Both the position numbers and the translations under genes were made by a program. The notes under the pieces were generated by a model. It had not been told where the DNA came from, did no database searches, and saw only the letters and a list, made by a program, of their open reading frames with translations. From Macrotis lagotis (lineage: Eukaryota > Chordata > Mammalia > Peramelemorphia > Peramelidae): a stretch of DNA of 64,000 nucleotides. The DNA lies in NCBI RefSeq assembly GCF_037893015.1, contig NC_133658.1, positions 60,293,818 through 60,357,817 of the forward strand, in the 5' to 3' direction. Positions 33,962 to 43,740 of the stretch are shown here, piece by piece. Each line of letters starts with the position of its first letter. Positions within the stretch are counted from its first letter, which is position 1.

Positions 33962-34562
33962 TACTTATCTGGAGAGGGAATTAATAAATGTTTATTGAAG
34001 TGAATTTTTCTCTAGCTCTCTGGATAATTGCCTTACCTTTTCATGTTTGACCCTGATCTCAATTTATAATGGATTGCTTCATCTACCCTTCCCTCATATA
34101 TTAAGCTGGAAAGAATGGTGAGTGGTGAAGTAAAGTTTAATGACTGTCAGCAAAGCAAAGACAAACAAAATTATTTCCTTTTGGGGTAGGAAATGCTTTA
34201 ATGTTCCAAAGATGTCCAGAGCCTAGAGCCTCCATAGCCTGTTTTTTATCGGTTGAATTTTCTTTCTCCATTTTGCCTGAATAATTACTGTCTTTGAAAG
34301 AAAGAAGATGCAGAGGAGGATAGCACTCTACTTCTTTACCCTTCTCTCCTTCATTAGAAGCTCACTGACCCAGAGTTTCAAAGTCTTCCTAAATATTTGT
34401 CCAAGAGAGAGACTGTCCAATGAACAAAGTGAGCAACAAGGAGTGAAAGGGTTAAGATGAGATACTTTTTTTCACCAGTAAAATTGGACTTGACTTTTGA
34501 GATATACACACATACCACACACATACACATACATCCACATGTACATAATACTTGAAGGACTT
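33962..34562. other. Unassigned non-coding stretch
   Basis: No gene or clear repeat. A CACA/TACA-rich patch lies at 34500-34540. Confidence 0.5.
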
Positions 34563-34795
34563 GTTTGGTCATTTCGTTGTGTCTGACTCTTGGTGACCCT
34601 ATTGGGGGTTTCTTCGCAAAGATACTGAGAAAAGTTGGCCATTTCCTTCTCCAGCTCATTTGATAGATGAGAATATGGAGGCAAACAGGATAAAGGACCT
34701 GGGGTCTCACAACTCATAAATGTCTGAAGTCAGATTTGACCTCATGAAGATGAGTTTTCCTGACTCTTCACTGTGACATGTGACATCTAACTTCC
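34563..34795 (-). mobile_element. BovB-tailed tRNA SINE (MAR1-like), minus strand
   Basis: GTCATTTCGTTGTGTCTGAC, TTGGTGACCCTATTGGGG, TGGCCATTTCCTTCTCCAG, then the reverse head. Confidence 0.85.
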
Positions 34796-34959
34796 CTACA
34801 TTGTCTTTCAAGCTTCATATATATTTCCAAGACTGACACATGACTAGGTCTTTAGATAATTTGGTTCCAAAATTCTTCCAAAAGTTTTCTCAGCTGCCAA
34901 TCTTAGTATGAGTTCTCTGAATGCCATGGCCCTCCTTGCTCTACTAGGGCTTTAAGAAA

Positions 34960-35185
34960 GCAATAGTTAGAATATTTATATAGTACATTAAGGTTTGCAG
35001 AGTTCTATAAAAATATCTCTTTGGATCCTCACAACTCTGGGGTAAGTGTTACTATCCATCTTACAGATGAGAAAACTGAGGTAAACAGAGGTTTACTTGC
35101 TGGGATCACAAAGCTAGTAGATGTCTAGGGATGGATGTGAATTCAGGATTTCCTGACTCCAAGTCCAAGTTCTGAGCATCCACCT
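34960..35185 (-). mobile_element. MIR-like SINE
   Basis: ATATAGTACATTAAGGTTTG, CTTACAGATGAGAAAACTGAG, AAGCTAGTAGATGTCTAGG, CCTGACTCCAAGTCC. Confidence 0.75.
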
Positions 35186-35404
35186 ATCCTTGCTGGGTTA
35201 GTATGATGGAAAAAATCACCAGACTTTGCTCTTTTCCACATACATGAGTCCAATATTGTATTATTATTATTATTAATATTATTGTAAATTTTATAAAACC
35301 TCACATATAAATTAAAATTAAACTGAGAGGATAAGATGAAGCACCCAAATCTGCTGGAGTTTGAGTAGCTAGCTGCCTGTGTTAGTCCAACTTTTCCAAT
35401 TCAG

Positions 35405-35514
35405 AGGCAAGGCAACACAGCTAGGTAATTATTAAGTGTCTGAGACTGCATTTGAACCCAGGTACTCCTGACTCCAGGGCCGGTGCTTTATCCACTGCGC
35501 CACCTAGCCGCCCC
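35405..35514 (-). mobile_element. Short tRNA-derived SINE, 3' truncated, minus strand
   Basis: GGCAACACAGCTAGGTAATT to CGCCACCTAGCCGCCCC. Low divergence in the head region. Confidence 0.85.
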
Positions 35515-35570
35515 AGCTTTAGGAATGTTAAAAAATTTGTCCATGGTCATAGTAGCTATGGTCTCTTTGC

Positions 35571-36107
35571 CTCATCTCCACAACAAAAGACCTGATGGGG
35601 AGGTGGTATTTGAGCCAATCTTTGAAGAAAACTAAGGATTCTAAAATGAAGATGTGAAGAGGAATGCTTTCCAGGTACACTTGCATATACTTAAGCAAAG
35701 GCACAGGAAAAAGAATGTCATGAACAATAAGAGGACCAATTTGGCTGGCACTTAAAGGAAGGTAAAATAAGGTTGAAGAGGTCAGCTAAAGGAACTGTGA
35801 AGAACTTTATATGTCAAAGAGAAGAGCCTGTTTATGATCCTAGTGGTAAGAGGCAGGCACTGGGGATTATTAAGTTTATTGGTGAGTGACATTTGTATTT
35901 CAGAAGCTCATTTTGGCAGCTGGAAAGAGAGGGAGATAAGACAGGGAGGTCAGTTGGGAGGCTATTGGAATAACTCAGGAGATAGGAAATGAGGCCTAGA
36001 ATTTGAATGGTGGCTATATGAGTAGAAAGAAGTCCGTGGAGATTGAAATATGTTATGGACTTAGCAACTAACTGGATATCTCCAGAGAGAGCAATTGAAG
36101 ATACTGA
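35571..36107. repeat. Ancient interspersed repeat, family unassigned
   Basis: GGTATTTGAGCCAATCTTTG, AGGACCAATTTGGCTGGC, CTGTTTATGATCCTAGTGG, GAAGCTCATTTTGGCAGC form a pattern I recognise as an old dispersed mammalian repeat, but I cannot name it. No coding content. Confidence 0.4.
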
Positions 36108-36497
36108 GGGGAGTAGTTTTCCTCAATAATTTCTTGAAATATATCTGGATTTTTTTTATTGACCATGGCTTTCAGTTAGTCAAATAATTCTTAAATTCTC
36201 TCCTCAATTTATTTTAAAGGTAGTGGGTTTTCTAATAAGATTTTTCATTTTTCCCTACCTTTTTTATTCTTTTGACTTTGTTTTATTGTGTTGGGGGTGG
36301 GGGTTAGTTTCTGCTTTTTTTTTTTTTTTGATGTCTCATGGAGTCATTAACTTCCACTTGCCAATTCTAATTTTTTAAGAATCATTTTCTTCAGTGAGTA
36401 TTTATACTTCTCATTTAGTTGATTTTGATTTTTAGGCAAATTTTTTCTTTAGTGAATTTTTTTGTATCTCTCTTACCATTCAGCCAATTCTGTTTTT
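36108..36497 (-). mobile_element. Older L1, ORF1 coiled-coil part (3' piece)
   Basis: Minus-strand sequence corresponds to the L1 ORF1 coiled coil (complements of TTCAGTGAGTATTTATACTT and CCATTCAGCCAATTCTG). It resumes at 39824 on the far side of HAL1 copy B, so the two pieces were one element. A GGGGGTGGGGG run interrupts at 36290. Confidence 0.65.
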
Positions 36498-36505
36498 TTT
36501 TTTTT

Positions 36506-36654
36506 GGAAACACATAAAACTTTTTAAGAAGGGATATGAAAAATTAATTTTACTTTTTGGCATAGTCTTAATAACATGTTAATAATTTATAATAGATATT
36601 TTGCAGTATGAAACAGAAAAATCCTGATCTTCCTGGTCTCCAAGCTTATGATAG
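36506..36654 (-). mobile_element. Apparent 3'-transduced flank of HAL1 copy B
   Basis: About 150 bp between the HAL1 terminal A-rich tail (36655-36685 on minus) and a second poly(A) (T13 at 36493-36505), which abuts the target duplication. It matches neither the HAL1 family end in copy A nor the host L1. Confidence 0.5.
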
Positions 36655-36835
36655 TCTTTTTTTATTTTTATTTTATTTTTTTAATTCTCATTTTGTACAA
36701 ATTTTTTTTACATTAATAAAATATTCTTGTTTAAGAGTAAACAAAATACCCCTCCCCCCATGAATATAGACTTGCTTGGGCAATAAAGGGGAGAGAGAAA
36801 AAATTAACATTAAAAAAAATAATAGTAATAATTGT

Positions 36836-36985
36836 AGGTATGGCCAGGTGGCACAATGGACGAAGCACCAGCCCTGGAGCCACGAGCACCTGAGCCCACA
36901 TCCAGCCCCGTAGACCCAACAATCACCCAGCGGTGTGACATGCAAGCCACTCGATCCCCACTGCCCTGCAAAAACCAAAAAGAAG
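36836..36985 (+). mobile_element. Tandem SINE 1 inside HAL1 copy B, GC-shifted
   Basis: Recognisable tRNA SINE (CCAGGTGGCACAATGGAC to CCCTGCAAAAACC) antisense to HAL1, with an excess of T-to-C changes against neighbouring copies. Not present in copy A. Confidence 0.75.
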
Positions 36986-37023
36986 AAAAAAAGGATCCAA
37001 AATAAAATAAAATAGTAATAATA

Positions 37024-37150
37024 GTAGGGGTGGCTGGGTGGCAGACAAGCACCCAGGTCCAAATCCGGCCTCAGACACCCAAAGATCACCCTGCTATGTG
37101 GCCCCAGGCAGGCCACCCAGCCCCATTTGCCCTGCACCCTCCCCCAAATA
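37024..37150 (+). mobile_element. Tandem SINE 2 inside HAL1 copy B, GC-shifted
   Basis: GGGGTGGCTGGGTGGCAG to CATTTGCCCTGCACC, missing part of the A-box region, also T-to-C enriched. Same orientation as the previous copy, 38 bp away. Confidence 0.75.
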
Positions 37151-37351
37151 ATAATAGTAAAAAAATGTGCTTCAGTCTTTGTTCCAACACCAACAACTCT
37201 GTCACGGGTGGATCTCATTCTTTATGGTAAGTCCGTCGCAAAAGTTGCTTCCATATTTTTCCAACGTTGCCATTGCTGATTGCAACTCCCTCCTTTCTTA
37301 TTTATCCACTACCATGTACTATATTTTCTCTCTCCTTTCACTCTGACTCTG

Positions 37352-37500
37352 CTGTAGGGTTGCTGAGTGGCACAGCAGACAGATCCCTGGTCCTGGGGCC
37401 AAGAAGCCCTGAGACCCCATACTACCCCTTAGGCCCAGAATCCACCTGGCCCTATGGTCCCGGACAGGCCTTCCAATCCCAGCCCCTTGCAAGAAGTAAA
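37352..37500 (+). mobile_element. Antisense SINE fixed within the HAL1 family (copy B)
   Basis: tRNA-SINE remnant (GGTTGCTGAGTGGCACAGC to CCCCTTGCAAGAAG), antisense to the HAL1. Its flanks (complements of GTCAGAGTGAAAGG and CAGATATAACACATTTTCC) are the same as in copy A. Confidence 0.8.
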
Positions 37501-37979
37501 AAGGAAAATGTGTTATATCTGACCACTCTCCCCCCATGGTCCATCCTCTCCTCCTTTATTCACATCCCACCCCTTCCCCCTGCTCCCCCCCCTCCTTCTT
37601 ACTCCAGATGTCTATACCCCATTGAGTATATATGCTGTTTCCTCTCCTAGCTATCTCTGATGAGAGCAAAGGTTCCCTCATTCCCCCTTGCCTCCCCCCC
37701 TTCCATATCATTGCAACAGCTCATTGTAATAAAAAAAATCTTATTATATGAAACCTCTTGGCCTCTTCCCCCCCTCCTTTTTCTTTCTCCCATTACATTT
37801 CCCTTTTTTTCTATTGACTCCATTTTTACACCATATTTTATCTTCGAATTCAGCTTTCTCCTGTGCTTCAACTATAAAAGCTCCCTCTGCCTGCTCTATT
37901 AACTGAGAAGGTTCATATGAGTATTATCAGTGTCATTTTTCTATGCAGGAATACATGCAGTTCATCATCATTAAGTCCC

Positions 37980-39092
37980 TCATATTTTCCCCCTCTCCTC
38001 CAATCTCCATGCTTCACCTGAGTCCTGTATCTGAAGATCAAACCTTCTGTTCAGCTCTGGACATTCCAAAAGGAACATTTGAAATTCCCCTGGTTCATTG
38101 AAAGTCCATCTTTTTCCCTGGAAGAGGACATTCAACCTTGCTGGGTAGTTCATTCTTGGCTGCATTCTAAGCTCTTTTGCCTTCCGGTATATTGTATTCC
38201 AAGCCCTACAAGCTTCCAATGTAGCTGCTGCTAAGTCCTGTGAGATCCTGACTGCAGCTCCATGATATTTGAACTGTGTCCTTCTGGCTGCTTGTAATAT
38301 TTTCTCTTTGACTTGGGAGCTCTGGAACTTGGCTATAATATTCCTAGGGGTTGGTTTTTTGGGATCTCTTTCTCAGGGGGATCAGTGGATTCTCTTCATT
38401 TCTATTTTGCCCTCTGCTTCTAGAATATCAGGGCAATTTTCCTGAAGTAATTCTTTGAAAATGATGTCAAGGCTCTTTTCCTGATCATGACTTTCAGGTA
38501 TTCCAATAATTTTTAAATTATCTTTCCTAAGTCTGTTTTCCATATCAGTTGTTTTTTCAATGAGATGTTTCACATTTTCTTCTAATTTTTCATTTTTGGG
38601 GTTTTGTAGTATTGATTCCTGATTTCTGGTAAATTCATCAATCTCCCTGAATTCTATTCTTTGTCTGAAGGATTTGTTCTCCTCAGAGAGTTTTCTTATC
38701 TCTTTTTCCATCTGGCCAATTTTGCTTTTTAAGGCATTCTTCTCCTCAATAACTTTTTGAACTGTTCTATCCATTTGACCTAAGCTGGTTTTTAGCATGC
38801 TATTTTCTTCAGCATTTTTTTGGATTTCCTTGACTAAGCTGCTGACTTCATTTTCATGTTTTTCCTGCATCTCTCTCCTTTCTTTTCCCAGTTTTACTTC
38901 CAACTCCCTCATTTGATTTTCAAAGTCTTTTTTGAGCTCTGTCATAGCCTGAACCGAATTTCTGTTTTGCTTGGAGTCTTTAGATGCAGGAGCTTGTGCT
39001 TCCTCATCTTCAGACTGAGTGTCTTGATCCTTCTTGGGTTCACAGGCAAAATATTTCTCAATGGTCTTCCTCTTGTTTCTCTGCTTGCTCAT
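37980..39092 (-). pseudogene. L1-type ORF1 of HAL1 copy B, almost open
   Basis: From ATG at 39092 the frame encodes 370 residues to a stop at 37980. It has a charged N-terminus (MSKQRNKRKTIEKYFACEPK), a long coiled coil (about residues 55-165; ELKKDFENQMRELEVKLG, EEKNALKSKIGQMEKEIRKL), an RRM-like region (LKIIGIPESHDQEKSLDIIF, LQENCPDILEAEGK) and a C-terminal domain (ARLNVLFQGKRWTF, ECPELNRRFDLQ). Two in-frame TGA codons near 38382 and 38373 stand where Arg codons are expected (CGA to TGA, CpG decay). The protein would act as the RNA-binding chaperone of an L1-type particle. No RT partner is encoded here. Confidence 0.85.
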
Positions 39093-39822
39093 TTTCCCAG
39101 CCTGGGCCTGGTTTTGGGGTGCTTCCTGAGCTTTTGGGACACTCCCACAAGGGTCTCAGTGTGTGAGGCTCTGTCCTCCCTCCTGGTTTGTGAATGACCA
39201 TAAGCGCCCCCCCTCTGCCATGGGGCTGAGGTGGGGGGGGGGGGCCTTGCTGTTCTATGGGGGTGCCTAGACTGCGATCAGGATCTGAATGTGGTCAGAG
39301 CCCCAGAGTCCTGTTCCAGGGACAGAGGACAGAGCTCTGCAGTCTCTCTTCACTCCCCTCCCTCAGCTCAATGGGCTCATGCCCTGGGGGCTCCTGCTTA
39401 CTGGCTCCATGGGCTTCTGTTTCCGGATCTGGGGGGCTGAAAGACCAAGCTGCTGGATGCGTGCCCTGAGGGCTCGGCTCCACGTGCTCACTCTGGCAGA
39501 GGTCCCCCGCTGTTCCCCCACTTTGTGTCCGGTGCTCCCCAGGGTGCAGCTCAGGAGACTCCCCTGCTGCTGTGAGCTGAGACCCCCAGCGCCCTGGGGC
39601 TGCCTCTGGGAGGCTGAGGTTCTTTGGCTCTGGTGGGCCACCCCTCTGGTGAGCCCCCCCTCCGACCCCAGGGAGCAGAGCCTTTCTGCTCTTTTCCAGG
39701 TTACCTTGAGTAGGAGAACTGCCTCACTGGGTCCCTTTGTGGGTTCTGTCTCTTTCAAGTTTTATCAGAGAGCACCTAAGACTCCATCCCTTCTTGTCGC
39801 CATCTTGGCTCCGCCCCCATGA
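39093..39822 (-). promoter_or_regulatory. HAL1 copy B 5' UTR, GC-rich, likely internal promoter region
   Basis: The sequence is markedly GC-richer than its surroundings and opens with an L1-type GGAGCCAAGATGGC. L1-family 5' UTRs carry internal promoters; activity here is inference. An antisense open frame (39231-39440, and a longer one in another frame at 39289-39822) crosses it. Confidence 0.55.
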
Positions 39823-39823
39823 T

Positions 39824-40475
39824 CCAATTCTGTTTTTAAAGGTGTTATTTGTCTTTGATTTTTTTGTGATTCTTTTACCAAACTGTTACTTCTTCCATAA
39901 TTTTTTTTTCATCATTCTATTTCTTTTCCCAATTTTTCTTCTATCACTCTCATCTCTTTCTTTAACTTTTCCAGTGTTTCCCTCTGCCTTGGAACTGTGA
40001 TCAGCCCCCCCCCCCCACTTCCTCTTGACCAACATAAGTGCTCCTTTCCAACCTCAAACTACAACCCAAAATTCATTTGGACAATAGAGTTGCCAGTCAG
40101 CATCAGCTGCACCCAGTGCCATCAAAGGGTCCCCTGTAATCCCTTTCTGACCAATTTTCAGAATCCCTTACTTTCTCTGGATTAGAGCTCCCAGAGCTAC
40201 TGCTGCCCCTGTCATAGTCACCTCTTAAGGTCCAGCACTGGTGCTGCTGTTATGAGAGATTGGAACTGGAGTCCCCTCACCTCCAACCCCCATGTTACTG
40301 ACTTCTCCTTCCATTCTCCTAAATTCTCTTAGGCTAGAAAAATGCGGCCCTGATCTTTTGTTGATTCTGCCAAACTCTTATTTGAGATGTTATCTTAAAA
40401 TTGTTTGGAGGGAAATGCTGGGAGAGTTGGACTGGGTTGCTCCTTATCAGTTATCTTGACTCCACCTCTATTAGC
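39824..40475 (-). mobile_element. Older L1, 5' UTR and ORF1 N-terminus (5' piece)
   Basis: Minus-strand L1 start near 40475 (GGTGGAGTCAAGATAACTG), 5' UTR to about 40000, then ORF1 N-terminal coiled-coil sequence to the target site at 39837. Continues at 36497. Confidence 0.65.
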
Positions 40476-40704
40476 TCAGCATCATACTTTTAAATAATTC
40501 AAGGAAATGATAACTTGCAGTGAGAGTTTAATAAAAATATATAATTTTCCACCCAAGTTCATGGATCCTCTGAAAACTATCCATGGGTCCCTCAATCCCA
40601 TGTTTAAAACCATTGAGTTCAAAGATTTAGGTTCAAGCTCTGGCTATATTGCTTAATATAATTCAGCCTAGCTGAATAACACTGGACAAGCTACTTATCC
40701 AGTC
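40476..40704. other. Unassigned, SINE-like scrap
   Basis: 40620-40700 resembles a diverged tRNA-SINE middle. Otherwise unrecognised. Confidence 0.4.
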
Positions 40705-40945
40705 TTTATAAAAGAAGCTTCTCCAACCCCTCTTAATTCTAGTGCCTTCCTTCTGTTAATTACTTCCATTGTTCTCATACATAGTTGACTTTGTAGATAT
40801 GTGTTTATATGTTGTCTCCCTCATTAAATTGTAAGCTCCTTGAGTATAGGAAATAGCCTTTACCTCTTTGTATCCCAAGTACTTAGCACAGTCTGGCTCA
40901 TAGTAGGCACTAATAGATGTGCATTGATTAATTGCTATAGAACTC
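40705..40945 (+). mobile_element. L2 LINE 3' end
   Basis: TTAAATTGTAAGCTCCTTGA, TTTGTATCCCAAGTACTTAG, CTCATAGTAGGCACTAATAG. Confidence 0.75.
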
Positions 40946-41984
40946 TATAGAATTCAGTTTCCTCATCTATAAGAGGAGAGAGCTGGACTATGATGCCAAT
41001 GATGCCAGATGCCAATCTATAGTTATGTGACTAAATAATCTCTTAAGTCCCTTCTAGCTCAAAATTCCATTATCTTATATCTCAGCAGAAAATTATTGCC
41101 AAGGAAAGAAATGTTTCTTTCCTCCAGAAGTGAGGTCCGTCAATTGTTTGGGTTTTGAATAAACTTAAGTCATGTCTTTGGCCAGGATCTTATTTTGTGG
41201 ACATTTGGCTCCAATCCCTAATATTTATCAAGGCTGTTCAGAATGTTTAATGGTGAGTTGCAGAGTGGATAGCTGAGAGGAGAAAATACTCAAAACTAGG
41301 GGTTCTTGAGATTTTTAAGTGGGCAAAATAAAATACATAAAATTACAAGGGAAATCAATCATGTTGAATTATAGTTATCAAATATTAAAAACAAAAACAA
41401 AGGTTAAGAATTGTTTTTAGCCTAACACATATTAAATCAAAGAATCATAGATTTAAAATTGGGATAGATTCCAAAACAATCCCACACCCTATTCAAAGAT
41501 AAGAAAATGGAGGCCCAAGAAAGGGAAGAGTTATCTAAGATCACTGGCAAAAACCAAGATTTGTACCCAGGTTTTCTGACTCTAAAGCTAGTATTCTTTT
41601 CACTACATTATACTGAATCATGGAATCATATTTTTAGAACATTTTAGTTTGAAAGAGACTTAGAAACCCTGTCACCTAATTCATTCATTTGTTCATTCAG
41701 TTAACCAACATTCATCAAGCATCTACTATTTGTGGAGCATAATGCTAGTTACTAAGAGAGGTAAAAACTTTGGTATAGTCTTAGTGACACATAACTATCA
41801 CTCACAGTCATGCATGTCCTGTGCCCTACATTGCTCTGAGTCTCTCTGGACACTCTCCACCCAAAATAACCTAGGAAGAGCTCATGCTCCACATAAATCA
41901 CACAAGTCCAAATCATATCAACAGTTACTCCTCCCTGCTCTTGCTATATAGGGAAGGGACAAAAATGAGAATAATCAATGTTGA
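40946..41984. other. Old MIR-type repeat at 41430-41630, rest unassigned
   Basis: 41430-41630 has an AATCATAGATTTAAAATTGG head followed by a MIR-like body (GATAAGAAAATGGAGGCCC, CAGGTTTTCTGACTC). No genes seen in the remainder. Confidence 0.5.
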
Positions 41985-42320
41985 ATGTATTATGGGGTGA
42001 TGGAAACATTAATGCATTATGGGTGTTACTATGAATTGGTACAACCATTCTGGAAAACTATTTGGAATTTTGTGTAAGAAATGGCTCTACTTTTGACTCT
42101 ACGAGGGGTTGACAATAAAAAGAAAGGTCTTGTATATACCACAGAATTTATGGCAACACTTTTATTGTGGCAAAGAACCAGAAATTAAGATGCCCAGCTA
42201 TCATTTGGGAAATGGATAAACAAATGATTATATATGAATGAAATGTAATATTATTGTGCTATAAAAATGAGCAAATCAATAAAGAAACATGGAAAAATTT
42301 ATATAGAACTAATACAAACA
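41985..42320 (+). mobile_element. L1 ORF2-end fragment
   Basis: GAATTGGTACAACCATTCTG, GGAAAACTATTTGGAA, CATTTGGGAAATGGATAAAC, TATTGTGCTATAAAAATGAG: the last codons of marsupial L1 ORF2. Both ends truncated. Followed by an L2 tail scrap at 42326-42430. Confidence 0.65.
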
Positions 42321-42430
42321 AAGTTTTGTTAGCTCTGGAGGGCAGGAGCTGCCTTTTGCCTCATCTCCCCAGATCCTAGTTCTGTGTCTGATATAGTAGT
42401 AGACACTTATGCTTATTGACTGACTCACAA

Positions 42431-42954
42431 GGGTTGAAAAAAGGCTATTGAATTTGATGACTAGGCCATGGGGCTGAAAAGACCAGTTTCAGTGCAGTGA
42501 AGAGGAGGAGGTGAGCTAGAAACCTAACTGGTGAGTTAGTAGAGAAGTGGTAGCAATGAGAATAGGCTCCTTTCTCAAGACATAAGAATTAAAGGGAATT
42601 TTGCCAAATCCATTTTTCTCAATGGAGTAGGAAGCAAGGTCATCTGTTATAAATGGAGGGTGGAGGAGGGCTAGTGGAGGCAGGTTTGGAACAGTCACTA
42701 AGGGATGTGATAGAGAATTGCTCAATGTAGTATTATGAATAGTGCAGGTGTATAATGAATGTTCATTTTATTTGGAACACTTCCTGGGGTAGACTTCTGC
42801 TCTCCAGATGTTTCCCTGTGTGTCCACATCTTGAAATCATTCAGGAGCTGGGCAGTGTTAGGTTAAGTAGCCTCAGGTGGGTAACAGGAACCAGGTTCCT
42901 AACCCTCAACCACAGCCCTTATTGGTTTATGGTACTATATGAAAGGAATCTTTG
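42431..42954. other. Unassigned non-coding stretch
   Basis: Nothing recognised. Confidence 0.5.
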
Positions 42955-42972
42955 AAAAGAGTGTTCTCATGC

Positions 42973-43430
42973 GATGAGTAGAACCAGAAGAACATTGTAC
43001 ACCCTAACAGCAACATGGGGCTGATGATCAACCTTGATGGACTTGCTCATTCCATCAGTGCAATAATCAGGGACAATTTTGGGTTATCTGCGATGGAGAA
43101 TACCATACGTATCCAGAGAAAGAATTGTGGAGTTTGAACAAAGACCAAAAACTATTACCTTAAATTTTTTTTTTTAAAAAAAGTTATCTTATGCACTAAT
43201 TTTGCTATCTCTAATATTTTATTTTTTTCTTCAAGGATGTGATTTCTCTCTCAACACATTCAACTGTGATCAATGTATAGCATGGAAACAATGTAAACAT
43301 TATCAGACTGCCTTCTGTGGAGGGGGAGGGGAGGGAAGGGAGAGTGGGGGGGATTGTAAAATTTAAAACCTTACAAAAATGATAGGGAGAAACTACTATT
43401 ATATATAATTGGAAAACAAAATATTTATTT
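42973..43430 (+). mobile_element. 5'-truncated L1 insertion (3' UTR only)
   Basis: GATGAGTAGAACCAGAAG, GAACATTGTACACCCTAAC, ATCCAGAGAAAGAATTGTGG, GGGGGAGGGGAGGGAAGG, ATATAATTGGAAAACAAAAT. Imperfect target duplication AAAAGAGTGTTCTCATGC / AAAGGAGTGTTCTCGTGC at 42955-42972 and from about 43433. Confidence 0.8.
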
Positions 43431-43565
43431 AAAAAGGAGTGTTCTCGTGCTTTAGAGCAAGAGCAGGAAACATCAGACCTATAGGTCATATAAGACCAAT
43501 GGAATCATTTGGTCTGGCACTGCCACAATAACTGCAGGCAGTTCAAAATTCAATAAATCTAGGAT

Positions 43566-43726
43566 TGGGGCAGCTAGGTGGCGTAGTGGATAAAGCACCG
43601 GCCCTGGAGTCAGGAGGACATGAGTTCAAATCTGGTCTCAGACACTTAATAATTACCTACCTGTGTGGTCTTGGGCAAGCAACTTAACCCCATTTGCCTT
43701 GCAAAAAAAAAAAAAAACCTAAAAAA
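43566..43726 (+). mobile_element. Short poly(A) tRNA-derived SINE
   Basis: GGGGCAGCTAGGTGGCGTAG to CATTTGCCTTGCAAAAA with A15 and ACCT. Perfect target duplication AATAAATCTAGGAT. Confidence 0.95.
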
Positions 43727-43740
43727 AATAAATCTAGGAT

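Larger units (their letters stand above)
36655..39822 (-). mobile_element. HAL1-like half-L1 element, copy B
   Basis: On the minus strand: 5' end at about 39822 (GGGGGCGGAGCCAAGATGGC), a GC-rich ~730-bp 5' UTR, ORF1 at 39092-37980, a long A/G-rich region, an antisense SINE shared with copy A, two further SINE copies, and an L1-type 3' UTR with an A-rich tail at 36655-36685. There is no ORF2. It is inserted in an older L1 with target duplication CCAATTCTGTTTTT at 36484-36497 and 39824-39837. The near-open ORF1 suggests it is younger than copy A. Confidence 0.85.

Noticed and set aside
36688-37218. 176-codon minus-strand open frame with hydrophobic stretches
   Set aside because: It runs through the reverse strands of SINEs in the HAL1 3' region; the hydrophobic runs come from AATAAT-type A-rich tails.
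39289-39822. 177-codon plus-strand open frame, GC-rich
   Set aside because: It lies in the HAL1 5' UTR on the antisense strand in a frame different from the one shared with copy A. Only the shorter shared frame is reported as a finding.
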